Source: Streptomyces camponoticapitis (GTDB taxonomy: Bacteria > Actinomycetota > Actinomycetes > Streptomycetales > Streptomycetaceae). From it: 64,000 nucleotides of DNA. The notes beneath the pieces were generated by a model. The model was not told the DNA's origin and did not search any database. It was given only the letters and a program-made list of their open reading frames with translations. How positions within the stretch are numbered: the first letter of the stretch is position 1; each line of letters starts with the position of its first letter. A program made the translations under genes and the position numbers. The DNA lies in assembly GCF_014646115.1 (NCBI RefSeq), contig NZ_BMMV01000034.1:1-64000 (forward strand), written 5' to 3'. Below, piece by piece: positions 40,708 to 49,042 of this stretch.

Positions 40708-41619
40708 ATGAGCGAGGCAGAGATCAATCCCGACATCGCCGAGGTCGGCGCCCGCCTGGAGCGCACCAACGAACTGCTCCAGCGGATGCTCGCCGAGGTC
40801 GCGAAGACCCCGTCCACCCACGCCATATTCGTCGACGCGGGTTACGTCTACGCTGCGGCAGGATTACTGGTGGCGGGGACCGAGGACCGGCGGTCCTTCG
40901 ATCTCGACGCCGAGGGGCTCATCGAGGCGTTCATCGACAAGGCGCGCACGATCTTCGCGGACAGTCGGCTGCTGCGGGTCTACTGGTACGACGGCGCGCG
41001 GCGCCGTATCCACACGCCCGAGCAGCAGGCCATCGCCGAACTGCCCGACGTCAAGGTCCGCCTCGCCAATCTCAACGCCAACAACCAGCAGAAGGGCGTC
41101 GACTCCCTGATCCGCACGGATCTCGAATCGCTCGCCAGACACCGCGCCATCAGCGACGCCGCGCTCGTGGGCGGCGACGAGGACCTGGTGTCGGCGGTGG
41201 AGGCCGCGCAGGGGTACGGCGCACGCGTCCATCTCTGGGGCATCGAGGCCGGCGAGGGACGCAACCAGGCCGAGCCGCTGCTGTGGGAGGTCGACAGCCA
41301 GCGCACCTTCGACCTCGACTTCTGGCGGCCGTACGTGACACGGCGGGCGGTCACCACGTACGAGAACGAGGGCGACCCGCCGCCCTCGCGCGACCAGGTG
41401 CGCTTCATCGGCGCGCAGATCGCCGCGACATGGCTGGTCGGGCGCGGGCGGGTGGCGATGGCCGAACTGCTGCCGGGCCATCCGTATCTGCCGGGCCCCG
41501 TCGACCAGGACCTGCTGATCGAGGCGGAGAAACTGCTGCAACGGTCGCTGCGGGGGCACGCCGTCCTGCGGCGGGCACTGCGGGACGGGTTCTGGCAGCA
41601 CCTGCAGACGCAGTTCTGA
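40708..41619 (+). CDS. NYN-domain protein with a TTA codon
   Basis: This is a 303-residue protein with a PIN-like NYN nuclease fold at residues 36-200. The acidic residues are Asp43 in AIFVDAGYVY, Asp in KGVDSLIRTDL and the Asp pair in LVGGDEDLVSAVE. These are the positions for metal-dependent RNA cleavage in the family. The C-terminal 100 residues form a helical winged-helix-like region (RDQVRFIGAQIAATWLVGRGRVAM). Leu53 is TTA (40864-40866), so expression may need the bldA tRNA. The upstream 40600-40690 stretch is AT-rich, with TACACT near 40636 as a possible -10. Confidence 0.83.
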   Translation: MSEAEINPDIAEVGARLERTNELLQRMLAEVAKTPSTHAIFVDAGYVYAAAGLLVAGTEDRRSFDLDAEGLIEAFIDKARTIFADSRLLRVYWYDGARRRIHTPEQQAIAELPDVKVRLANLNANNQQKGVDSLIRTDLESLARHRAISDAALVGGDEDLVSAVEAAQGYGARVHLWGIEAGEGRNQAEPLLWEVDSQRTFDLDFWRPYVTRRAVTTYENEGDPPPSRDQVRFIGAQIAATWLVGRGRVAMAELLPGHPYLPGPVDQDLLIEAEKLLQRSLRGHAVLRRALRDGFWQHLQTQF

Positions 41620-41643
41620 GCCCTCCGGCCCCCGGGGTCCCCC

Positions 41644-42495
41644 TCAGCGCTCGGAGTCGTCCCAGAAGGCGCTGAGCGCGGCCGCGGTACGCAGCGGCTG
41701 ATCGGTGTTCGGCGAGTGCTCGGCGCCCTCGATCACGGTCCTGCGCGCCTCCAGCCGCCGCGCCATGGTGTCGAGCAGCGGCACCGGCCAGGTGTCGTCC
41801 CGCACGCCGGACATCACATGCTTGGGGAGCGGACTTACGGCGGCCAGCTCGGCCACCCGGTCCGGCTCCACCGTCAACTGCCGCCCCGTGGTGATCAGTT
41901 GGACCGGGTTGTGACGCAGCCAGCGGCGGCGCAGATCCGTGCCGTCGACGGAGGTCTCCTCCGGCGGCTCCATCGCCTGGATGCCCTCCCAGACCCGCTC
42001 CATGTCCATGTTCGTGAGCGCCAGGGCCTCGCTCAGCAGCCGTACCCGCTCCTCCTGGGAAGGGGCGATACGGGCGGGGCCCGAGGAGATCAGCGTCAGC
42101 GTGCGGAACGGCTCCGCGTCCGTCAGGACGGCCGCGCGGGCGATCTGCCCGCCCAGCGAGTGCCCCACGAGATGGACCGGCGCCCCGACCGCGTCCGCCT
42201 GCGCCAGTACGTCCGCCGCCAACTCCTCCTGGGCGTAAGCCTCTTGGGAGTGAGGTCCCTCGGACTCGTACTGCCCGCGGCCGTCGACGGCGACGACGCG
42301 GTAGCCGGCCGCGGTGAGCGGCTCCAGCATCGCGATGAAGTCCTCCTTACTGCCGGTGAATCCGGGCATCAGAAGGGCGGTGCCCCGAGGCGTCCCCTCG
42401 GGGCGCGCGTCGAGCACGGCGAAGTGCCCGCGGCGCGTCGGCAACTGGAGCGCGCGGGCACAAGGCGGCGGAGTGAACGTGGGCGGCCTGCTCAT
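41644..42495 (-). CDS. Alpha/beta hydrolase
   Basis: This is a 283-residue hydrolase. The oxyanion region is MPGFTGSKEDF, the nucleophile Ser is in GHSLGG, the acid is likely Asp in GVRDDTWPV and the base His is in GAEHSPNTDQP. It has a lid of about 60 residues after the nucleophile. Substrate is unknown. It is cytoplasmic. ATG 42495 follows a TACGCT box by six bases with no Shine-Dalgarno. Confidence 0.87.
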   Translation of the reverse strand: MSRPPTFTPPPCARALQLPTRRGHFAVLDARPEGTPRGTALLMPGFTGSKEDFIAMLEPLTAAGYRVVAVDGRGQYESEGPHSQEAYAQEELAADVLAQADAVGAPVHLVGHSLGGQIARAAVLTDAEPFRTLTLISSGPARIAPSQEERVRLLSEALALTNMDMERVWEGIQAMEPPEETSVDGTDLRRRWLRHNPVQLITTGRQLTVEPDRVAELAAVSPLPKHVMSGVRDDTWPVPLLDTMARRLEARRTVIEGAEHSPNTDQPLRTAAALSAFWDDSER

Positions 42496-42501
42496 GCGAC
42501 G

Positions 42502-42507
42502 AGCGTA
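42502..42507 (-). promoter_or_regulatory. TANNNT -10 box, leaderless start
   Basis: TACGCT on the minus strand, 6 bases before ATG 42495, no Shine-Dalgarno. Confidence 0.5.
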
Positions 42508-42627
42508 AGTCCCCGCACCCACCGCCGCCTCACCCGCCCGGGCCCTCCCCAGGAGGCGCGGCCGAGGGGCCGCGAACACACCGATGGCCCGGCACCCACA
42601 GGGGGGCCGGGCCATCGGGCGTGCGGG

Positions 42628-44601
42628 TCAGCTCTCGGGCTGGGCGGCCGCCGTGCGCGTACGGCGCCGGCGCGGCTTGGCCTCGGCGGCGGGGGCGTCG
42701 CCCTCCGCCGGCTCCGCGGCCTTCGCCGTGCCGGCCTCGACCGGGGCCTTGGCGGCCCGCGTACGGCGCCGGGGCTTGGTCTCGGTCCCCGCGTCGGTGA
42801 CCGTGGCCGTCGCCGCGCTCTCGACCGTCTCCACGGCCTCGACAGCGGGCTTGGCGGCCCGCGTACGACGACGGCGCGGCTTGGTGACCACCTCGGCGTC
42901 GGCGTCGCCCTGTTCGGCCACCGGCTCGACGAACAGGTCGCTCCCCGGCTGCGCCACGGTCGTGGCGACCGCTGCCGCCGCCTCGGCGGGCACGGCCACG
43001 CGCGTACGCCGGCGGCGGCGCGGGATGCGCGGCTCGGCCGCGTCCACGCCCTCGGCGGTGTCGACCGCTCCGGTCGCCGACGGAGCCGTCGCCGCCACTG
43101 TCTGCGTCTGCGCCTCGCCGGCCTCCAGGGGAGTCCCGCCGCGCGTGCGGCGGCGCTGCCGCGGTGTACGTGTACGGGCCGGACGCTCCTCCTGCACCGC
43201 GGTGGCGGCCGCCGACCGGGCGGAGGAGGACGGAGCGCCGGACTTACGGCCGCGTCCGCCCGTCTCGCCCAGGTCCTCGACCTGCTCCGCGGACAGACCG
43301 GCACGTGTCCGGTCCGTACGCGGCAGGATGCCCTTCGTCCCCGCGGGGATGTTGAGCTCCTCGAAGAGGTGCGGCGAGGTCGAGTAGGTCTCCGGCGGGT
43401 CCGGGAAGCCCAGGTCCAGCGCCTTGTTGATCAGCTGCCAGCGCGGGATGTCGTCCCAGTCGACGAGCGTCACGGCGATGCCGGACGCGCCCGCGCGGCC
43501 GGTGCGGCCGATGCGGTGGAGGTAGGTCTTCTCCTCCTCGGGCGACTGATAGTTGATGACGTGCGTCACGCCTTCGACGTCGATACCGCGCGCGGCGACG
43601 TCGGTGCAGACGAGAACGTCCACCTTGCCGTTGCGGAACGCGCGCAGCGCCTGCTCACGCGCACCCTGGCCCAGGTCACCGTGGACGGCGCCCGAGGCGA
43701 AGCCGCGCTGGGCGAGCTGGTCGGCGATGTCGGCGGCCGTCCGCTTCGTACGGCAGAAGATCATCGCGAGCCCGCGGCCCTCGGCCTGGAGGATGCGCGC
43801 GACCAGCTCCGGCTTGTCCATGGAGTGGGCGCGGTAGACACGCTGCGTGGTGTTGGCGACCGTCGCGCCCGCGTCGTCCGGCGACGTGGCGCTGATGTGC
43901 GTCGGCTGCGACATGTAGCGGCGCGCGAGACCGATGACCGCGCCCGGCATGGTCGCCGAGAACAGCATCGTCTGGCGCTTGGCCGGCAGCAGCTGGATGA
44001 TCCGCTCGACGTCGGGCAGGAAGCCCAGGTCGAGCATCTCGTCGGCCTCGTCCAGGACGAGCCCGCGCACGTGCGACAGGTCGAGCTTGCGCTGGCCCGC
44101 CAGGTCCAGCAGCCGGCCCGGGGTGCCGACGATCACGTCGACGCCCTTCTTGAGGGCCTCGACCTGCGGTTCGTAGGCACGGCCGCCGTAGATCGCCAGC
44201 ACGCGCACGTTGCGCACCTTGCCGGCGGTCTGGAGGTCGTTGGTGACCTGCTGGCACAGCTCGCGGGTGGGGACGACCACGAGGGCCTGCGGGGCGTTGG
44301 TGAGCTGCTCGGGAACGGCCCGGCCCGCCTCGACGTCGGCGGGGACGGTGACACGCTCCAGGAGCGGCAGTCCGAAGCCGAGCGTCTTGCCCGTGCCGGT
44401 CTTGGCCTGGCCGATGACGTCCTTGCCGGACAGTGCGACCGGGAGGGTCATCTCCTGGATGGGGAAGGGAGACATGATGCCGACGGCCTCTAGTGCTTCG
44501 GCCGTCTCGGGGAGGATTCCGAGGTCTCGGAAAGTCGTAGTCAGGGTGCTGCCTCTTCTGTGAGACGCGACCCGAGGCGAACGCTGGGGGTCGTACCGCA
44601 C
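42628..44601 (-). CDS. DEAD-box RNA helicase with basic tail
   Basis: This is a 657-residue ATP-dependent RNA helicase. Motifs in order: Q-motif (PFPIQEMTLP), I (AKTGTGKT), Ia (PTRELCQQ), Ib (GTPGRLLD), II (LDEADEMLD), III (SATMP), V (ARGIDVEG) and VI (HRIGRTGRAG). From about residue 430 the tail is Ala/Thr/Glu-rich with five RRRRTR-type elements, likely for RNA binding. GTG 44601 is the longest start; the actual start may be CTG 44544, which has GAAGAGG upstream and gives LTTTFRDLG. It is the counterpart of Rv3211 (rhlE). Confidence 0.88.
   Translation of the reverse strand: MRYDPQRSPRVASHRRGSTLTTTFRDLGILPETAEALEAVGIMSPFPIQEMTLPVALSGKDVIGQAKTGTGKTLGFGLPLLERVTVPADVEAGRAVPEQLTNAPQALVVVPTRELCQQVTNDLQTAGKVRNVRVLAIYGGRAYEPQVEALKKGVDVIVGTPGRLLDLAGQRKLDLSHVRGLVLDEADEMLDLGFLPDVERIIQLLPAKRQTMLFSATMPGAVIGLARRYMSQPTHISATSPDDAGATVANTTQRVYRAHSMDKPELVARILQAEGRGLAMIFCRTKRTAADIADQLAQRGFASGAVHGDLGQGAREQALRAFRNGKVDVLVCTDVAARGIDVEGVTHVINYQSPEEEKTYLHRIGRTGRAGASGIAVTLVDWDDIPRWQLINKALDLGFPDPPETYSTSPHLFEELNIPAGTKGILPRTDRTRAGLSAEQVEDLGETGGRGRKSGAPSSSARSAAATAVQEERPARTRTPRQRRRTRGGTPLEAGEAQTQTVAATAPSATGAVDTAEGVDAAEPRIPRRRRRTRVAVPAEAAAAVATTVAQPGSDLFVEPVAEQGDADAEVVTKPRRRRTRAAKPAVEAVETVESAATATVTDAGTETKPRRRTRAAKAPVEAGTAKAAEPAEGDAPAAEAKPRRRRTRTAAAQPES
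42640..43180 (-). repeat. Five RRRRTR-type repeats in the helicase tail
   Basis: The C-terminal tail carries five copies of a basic element, mostly KPRRRRTR followed by Ala-Ala-Lys or similar, spaced 30-50 residues apart by Ala/Glu/Thr-rich linkers. DNA copies share CGCGTACGGCGCCGG-like strings, so they probably arose by duplication. Confidence 0.7.
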
Positions 44602-44981
44602 CTGGGTACTCGGCCGGCCGTGGATTGGCCGGATGGCGCGGGACCACTGCCGTCGCTCGAGCGCTCGTGCCGCTGAGGGGGCCCCTCATCTGCAGGTCGT
44701 ACGCAGCTGTGCGCACGGTCCGCGCGGAGGGCGGTCGGGGTCGGAGCCGATCGGGCCACCGACCGGGCATCCTCATGGGGCCTGTCCGGGACAGATCTCC
44801 CGGTCAAACACTGCGATGGCCCACCGAATACTCGGCAGGCGCATTACCACTGTACCCCGGAATCGCGCAGGTGTGTTGGACGAATTCGTCGGAACGGTGC
44901 GAGGGCACTGCCCGACCGGGCTCTTGAACGGTGCGCGAAGTGGGCTCTACGCCATGCGCCGAGCGGGCTATTGTGCGCTCC
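44602..44981. other. 380-base divergent intergenic region
   Basis: It separates the helicase gene (leftward) from the ferritin-like gene (rightward). It contains overlapping palindromes, CTGTCC-G-GGACAG (44782-44794) and CCGGGA-N6-TCCCGG (44786-44803), and a leaderless -10 box at 44969. The helicase side could hold a long leader, as in cold-shock helicase genes, but I see no clear promoter. No gene is evident. Confidence 0.6.
44969..44974 (+). promoter_or_regulatory. TANNNT -10 box, leaderless start
   Basis: TATTGT, 7 bases before ATG 44982, no Shine-Dalgarno. A TTGAAC at 44924 is too far upstream to be its -35. Confidence 0.5.
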
Positions 44982-45752
44982 ATGGAGACGTCTGACAACG
45001 CCATTGAGCCCAAGTCCACACCTGGGACCCCGACCGGTTCCGCGCCCGCGGAACTCACCGGGATCGCCGCCCAGGACTGGGCGACCGCCTCCGCCGACCC
45101 GAAGTACCGGGCCGCGGTCGTGGATCTGCTGGGAGCGCTCGCCTACGGCGAACTGGCGGCCTTCGAGCGGCTCGCCGAGGACGCCAAACTCGCGCCGACT
45201 CTGGACGACAAGGCGGAACTCGCGAAGATGGCCTCCGCCGAATTCCACCATTTCGAGAGGCTGCGCGACCGGCTCGGCGAAATTGACGCCGATCCGACGG
45301 GCGCGATGGATCCCTTTGCCACCGCGCTGGACGACTTCCACCGCCAGACCGCGCCATCGGATTGGCTGGAGGGCCTGGTCAAGGCATATGTGGGCGACTC
45401 GATCGCCAGCGACTTCTACCGCGAGGTGGCCGCGCGGCTGGACTCCGACACCCGCGGTCTGGTGCTCGCTGTGCTCGACGACACAGGGCACGGCAATTTC
45501 GCGGTCGAGAAGGTCAGGGCGGCGATCGAGGCCGAGCCGCGGGTCGGCGGGCGGCTCGCCCTCTGGGCGCGACGGCTGATGGGTGAGGCACTGTCGCAGG
45601 CGCAGCGCGTGGTCGCGGACCGGGACGCGCTCTCCACGATGCTCGTGGGCGGGGTCGCGGACGGCTTCGACCTGGCAGAGGTGGGCCGGATGTTCTCGCG
45701 GATCACCGAGGCGCACACGAAGCGGATGGCGGCCCTCGGACTGGCCGCCTGA
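44982..45752 (+). CDS. Ferritin-like fold protein (MiaE/Rv3210c-like)
   Basis: This is a 256-residue four-helix-bundle protein. Candidate diiron residues include Glu in ALAYGELAAFERL, the Glu-x2-His pair in SAEFHHFERL, Asp in DFYREVA and His in DDTGHGNFAVE. The pattern resembles MiaE-type tRNA hydroxylases and ferritin-like oxidases, but the metal ligands should be verified. The substrate is unknown. It sits divergent from the helicase gene as in Mycobacterium. The longer frame from 44931 is rejected because the TANNNT box places the start at 44982. Confidence 0.78.
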   Translation: METSDNAIEPKSTPGTPTGSAPAELTGIAAQDWATASADPKYRAAVVDLLGALAYGELAAFERLAEDAKLAPTLDDKAELAKMASAEFHHFERLRDRLGEIDADPTGAMDPFATALDDFHRQTAPSDWLEGLVKAYVGDSIASDFYREVAARLDSDTRGLVLAVLDDTGHGNFAVEKVRAAIEAEPRVGGRLALWARRLMGEALSQAQRVVADRDALSTMLVGGVADGFDLAEVGRMFSRITEAHTKRMAALGLAA

Positions 45753-45825
45753 GGCCGCCGCCGCTCCCGCGCCGCCGCCGTTCCCCGCTGCCGGGCTTCC
45801 GGGCTTCCGCGCCCGGCGGATCGGA

Positions 45826-46095
45826 TCAGGAAGGCATTGGGCGGCGCAGGACCGCGCTCGACGGGCGGAGCAGCAGCGAGAGCAGGACCACCCCGACGGC
45901 GACCGCGCCGATCAGCGTCGCGACGACATGACCGGGGCCGAGCGCCGCGTGCGTGAGCATCGCGCCGAAGAGGGAGCCCAGGGACCCCGCGGCGAGCACG
46001 AGGCGGCGCGAGGGGAGCCGGTGGGGCAGCCGCTGGAGCGCGGCCCACGAAGCACCGAGTCCGAGCAGGACCGCACCGAGAGCTTCCAAGATCAC
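45826..46095 (-). CDS. Small membrane protein
   Basis: This is an 89-residue protein with three hydrophobic helices (about 5-19, 31-48 and 54-75) and a basic C-terminus. GTG 46095 is preceded by GAGGTGATC at a good distance. It is in the place of Rv3209 in M. tuberculosis, but I cannot say whether they are related. No function known. Confidence 0.72.
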   Translation of the reverse strand: MILEALGAVLLGLGASWAALQRLPHRLPSRRLVLAAGSLGSLFGAMLTHAALGPGHVVATLIGAVAVGVVLLSLLLRPSSAVLRRPMPS

Positions 46096-46193
46096 CGCTG
46101 ATCACCTCACCAAGCGCGCTGGCCGACTGGGTCGTAGCCCGTCTACCCGGAGTGCACACCGAGCAACCCTCCGCGACACCAGGAGACGACGAA

Positions 46194-46231
46194 AGGAGTG
46201 GCCCGGCGGAATCTTCCGCCGGGCCACTCCT
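46194..46231. terminator. 18-bp hairpin downstream of DUF3107 gene
   Basis: Perfect arms AGGAGTGGCCCGGCGGAA (46194-46211) and its complement (46214-46231). Read leftward it is followed by CTTTCG. It ends the DUF3107 transcript and insulates the small membrane gene. Confidence 0.75.
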
Positions 46232-46266
46232 GCTGTCGCTCTGTGGTGCCGTTGCGCCGATTCGAG

Positions 46267-46494
46267 CTAGAGCGCGCCGAAGCCCACCCGTCGGGTCGTC
46301 GGCTCGCCGATCTCCACGTACGCGATCCGTTCGGCCGGTACGAGCACCTTCCGCCCCTTCTCGTCCGTGAGGCTGAGCAGCTTCGCCTTGCCGGCGAGTG
46401 CGTCGCCCACGGCGCTCTCGACGTCCTCGGCGGACTGCGAGCTCTCCAGAACGATCTCGCGGGGCGTGTGCTGCACGCCGATCTTGACCTCCAC
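46267..46494 (-). CDS. DUF3107 protein
   Basis: This is a 75-residue protein of the DUF3107 family (Rv3208A). It begins MEVKIGVQHTPREIVLES and contains GRKVLVPAERIAYVEIGE near the C-terminus. It is short, soluble and conserved in Actinobacteria beside a TetR regulator, with unknown function. Start GTG 46494. Confidence 0.9.
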   Translation of the reverse strand: MEVKIGVQHTPREIVLESSQSAEDVESAVGDALAGKAKLLSLTDEKGRKVLVPAERIAYVEIGEPTTRRVGFGAL

Positions 46495-46677
46495 CGCTAT
46501 GTCCCTCCGAACGGTCGGTGCGTTGCGCGGTCAACCGCGCGGTACGCAGCACACATTAGCCCGGCGGGAAGGCGCTCAGGACGGTGGTGGGACACGCCCG
46601 CAGCGAACACGGACGACGAGGGCCGCCCGTTCGTCGGTGGACCGCTCCGGGCCCTCCGCCAGGCGCCGCGCGCCCGG

Positions 46678-47328
46678 TCAGGCGCCGGGGTGCTGCTCGC
46701 TGCCGTGCAGCGGGAACCCCGCGATGCCGCGCCAGGCGAGCGAGGTGAGAAGTTCCACGGCCTTGTCGCGCGGGATGACCGACTCGCTGGAGAGCCAGTA
46801 GCGCGCCACCACCTGGGAGACGCCGCCGAGCCCGACGGCCAGCATCATGGACTCCTCCTTGGAGAGGCCCGTGTCCGACGCGATCACGTCGGAGATCGCC
46901 TCCGCGCACTGGAGCGCCACCCGGTCGACGCGCTCACGCACGGCGGGCTCGTTCGTCAGGTCGGACTCGAAGACCAGCCGGAACGCGCCGCCCTCGTCCT
47001 CGACGTAGGCGAAGTACGCGTCCATCGTGGCCGCGACCCGGAGCTTGTTGTCGGTCGTCGAGGCCAGGGCCGTACGTACGGCCTGCAGCAGCGCCTCGCA
47101 GTGCTGGTCGAGAAGCGCCAGGTAGAGGTCCAGCTTCCCCGGGAAGTGCTGGTAGAGGACGGGCTTGCTGACCCCGGCCCGCTCCGCGATGTCGTCCATC
47201 GCCGCGGCGTGGTAACCCTGTGCGACGAAGACTTCCTGAGCCGCGCCCAGAAGCTGATTGCGTCGAGCGCGGCGGGGCAGGCGCGTGCCTCGCGGGCGCG
47301 CCGCCTCGGTCTGCTCTATGGCTGTCAC
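46678..47328 (-). CDS. TetR family transcriptional regulator (Rv3208-like)
   Basis: This is a 216-residue DNA-binding repressor. The N-terminal HTH runs from about residue 20 to 65 (GAAQEVFVAQGYHAAAMDDIAERAGVSKPVLYQHFPGK), with the C-terminal ligand domain behind. The start GTG 47328 has GGGAGGCGGC upstream. In mycobacteria the homologue is close to RutR/fatty-acid type regulators, but its ligand is not known. A GGGTAACCC palindrome at 47385-47393 in front of the gene is an autoregulatory operator candidate. Confidence 0.88.
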   Translation of the reverse strand: MTAIEQTEAARPRGTRLPRRARRNQLLGAAQEVFVAQGYHAAAMDDIAERAGVSKPVLYQHFPGKLDLYLALLDQHCEALLQAVRTALASTTDNKLRVAATMDAYFAYVEDEGGAFRLVFESDLTNEPAVRERVDRVALQCAEAISDVIASDTGLSKEESMMLAVGLGGVSQVVARYWLSSESVIPRDKAVELLTSLAWRGIAGFPLHGSEQHPGA

Positions 47329-47528
47329 GCCGCCTCCCAGAATCGTTCCGTGCGCGCTGTGCGCCGCCTTGCCATCGTACTTTTGGGTAACCCGGCTGTG
47401 CGTGGTCAGGTCGCAGAATTTCACGGACCGGACACTCACGGGAGCCGGTTGTCCGTCCGGCCGCGAGGGCGGCGACGGAGAAAAGTATCCAATGCTGACA
47501 AAAGGCGAACCCGGTCCTGAGTGGATGC

Positions 47529-47795
47529 TCAGCGGTAGTCGTCCTCGTCGAGAGAGACGATACGCGCCTGTTCGGCGGCGTCGGCCTCGTCGGCCTCCTC
47601 CGTACCGATGGGGGCCGGTGGATCGTCGTCCGACGGGCGCACGTCCCTGTGCTGCTCGGCGGCGTCGGCCTCCGGCGTCTCCTCGTCGAGTTCTTCGAGT
47701 TCACCGGAGTCCGCCCCGGCGGCCCGCTCTTCCTGGTCGATGCCGTCGTCGCTGTCGTTCGGGAATGTGTCCGGGTCGTTCGGGTCCGCCGGCAT
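47529..47795 (-). CDS. Acidic low-complexity protein
   Basis: This is an 88-residue protein with about 40 percent Asp and Glu, no Cys and no hydrophobic core, so it is likely disordered. It begins MPADPNDPDTF. Start ATG 47795 with AAAGGG upstream. Coding bias is good and the gene is upstream of the TetR gene in the same direction. I recognise no function. Confidence 0.62.
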   Translation of the reverse strand: MPADPNDPDTFPNDSDDGIDQEERAAGADSGELEELDEETPEADAAEQHRDVRPSDDDPPAPIGTEEADEADAAEQARIVSLDEDDYR

Positions 47796-47945
47796 GGGGG
47801 CGCCCTTTCTTCTCCGGTCGTCTTCCGTGTGCCTTTCGCGAAACGAGACGAATACGTACGCGTACTTACGAGGGTAGGAGGTCCGTACCCGCGACGCTAT
47901 GCGTCCTGTGACCGCGAACACGCGGACCCGCGTGTGATCGTCTCG

Positions 47946-47951
47946 TAACAT
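47946..47951 (+). promoter_or_regulatory. TANNNT -10 box, leaderless start
   Basis: TAACAT, 6 bases before ATG 47958, no Shine-Dalgarno. Confidence 0.5.
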
Positions 47952-47957
47952 TGCCGC

Positions 47958-49034
47958 ATGTCTTCGACCGAGCTGCCGGAAACACTCGCCGCCGCCGTTC
48001 CGCGCGTGAGTGCCGTCAGGGTCGCCGACGGCGAGCGGCTGCGGTCGGTCGCGCTGCCGGGGCTGACCCTGAACGTGCGCTCACGGCCCCCCACGCGCCC
48101 CGGAGTGCCGCGCGCGCTGTACGTGCACGGCCTCGGCGGGTCCTCGCAGAACTGGTCCGACCTGATGCCGCTGCTGGCCGACGTGGTCGACGGCGAGGCG
48201 GTCGACCTGCCCGGCTTCGGGGACTCCCCGCCGCCCGAGGACCGCAACTACTCGATCACCGCCCACGCGCGTGCCGTCGTCCGGCTGCTCGACGCGGGCG
48301 GGCACGGCGCGGTGCATCTCTTCGGCAACTCCATGGGAGGCGCCGTCGCGACCCGGGTCGCCGCCGCCCGTCCCGACCTGGTGCGCACCCTCACCCTCGT
48401 GTCACCCGCGCTGCCCGAGATCCGCGTGCAGCGCAGCGCCGTGCCGACCGCCCTGCTGGCCCTGCCCGGTGTCGCCACGCTGTTCGGGCGGATGACCCGC
48501 GAGTGGTCGGCCGAGCAGCGCACCCGCGGGGTGATGGCCCTCTGTTACGGCGACCCGAGCAGGGTCTCGGAGGAAGGGCTGCGGCACGCGGTGGAGGAGA
48601 TGGAGCGGCGGCAGGGTCTTCCGTACTTCTGGGAGGCGATGACCCGTTCCGCGCGGGGCATCGTCGACGCCTACACTCTCGGCGGACAGCAGGGGCTGTG
48701 GCGGCAGGCGGAGCGGGTCCTCGCGCCGACACTGCTGGTGTACGGAGGGCGGGATCAGCTTGTTTCGTACCGAATGGCACGAAAGGCGTCCGCCGCTTTC
48801 CGGGATTCGCGGCTCCTGACGCTTCCGGACGCCGGTCATGTTGCCATGATGGAGTACCCGGAAGTGGTCGCGGAGGCGGTGCGGAGCCTGATCGAGGAGT
48901 CGGACCGGGCGACGGATGAGACGAACGGGCGTCCCGGCCGTAATGACGGTAGGGACGGCGGCGTCTTCAGTGGCAGTGGCGCGAGCCGCGGCGACGGTGA
49001 CTACGAAGGCGACAACGACAGTGGCGGGAGCTGA
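47958..49034 (+). CDS. Alpha/beta hydrolase
   Basis: This is a 358-residue hydrolase. The oxyanion loop is VHGLGGSSQNW, the nucleophile Ser in GNSMGG, the acid Asp in YGGRDQLVS and the base His in AGHVAMMEYP. The last 45 residues are Gly/Asp/Ser-rich and probably disordered. It is divergent from the acidic protein gene. The DUF3152 gene follows after 8 bases, so they are likely co-transcribed. Substrate unknown. Confidence 0.87.
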   Translation: MSSTELPETLAAAVPRVSAVRVADGERLRSVALPGLTLNVRSRPPTRPGVPRALYVHGLGGSSQNWSDLMPLLADVVDGEAVDLPGFGDSPPPEDRNYSITAHARAVVRLLDAGGHGAVHLFGNSMGGAVATRVAAARPDLVRTLTLVSPALPEIRVQRSAVPTALLALPGVATLFGRMTREWSAEQRTRGVMALCYGDPSRVSEEGLRHAVEEMERRQGLPYFWEAMTRSARGIVDAYTLGGQQGLWRQAERVLAPTLLVYGGRDQLVSYRMARKASAAFRDSRLLTLPDAGHVAMMEYPEVVAEAVRSLIEESDRATDETNGRPGRNDGRDGGVFSGSGASRGDGDYEGDNDSGGS

Positions 49035-49042
49035 TCCGGGGC

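Noticed and set aside
41716-44493. A 925-codon open frame on the plus strand
   Set aside because: It is antisense to the hydrolase and DEAD-box helicase genes. Composition is Arg/Gly/Leu-rich, typical of a shadow frame.
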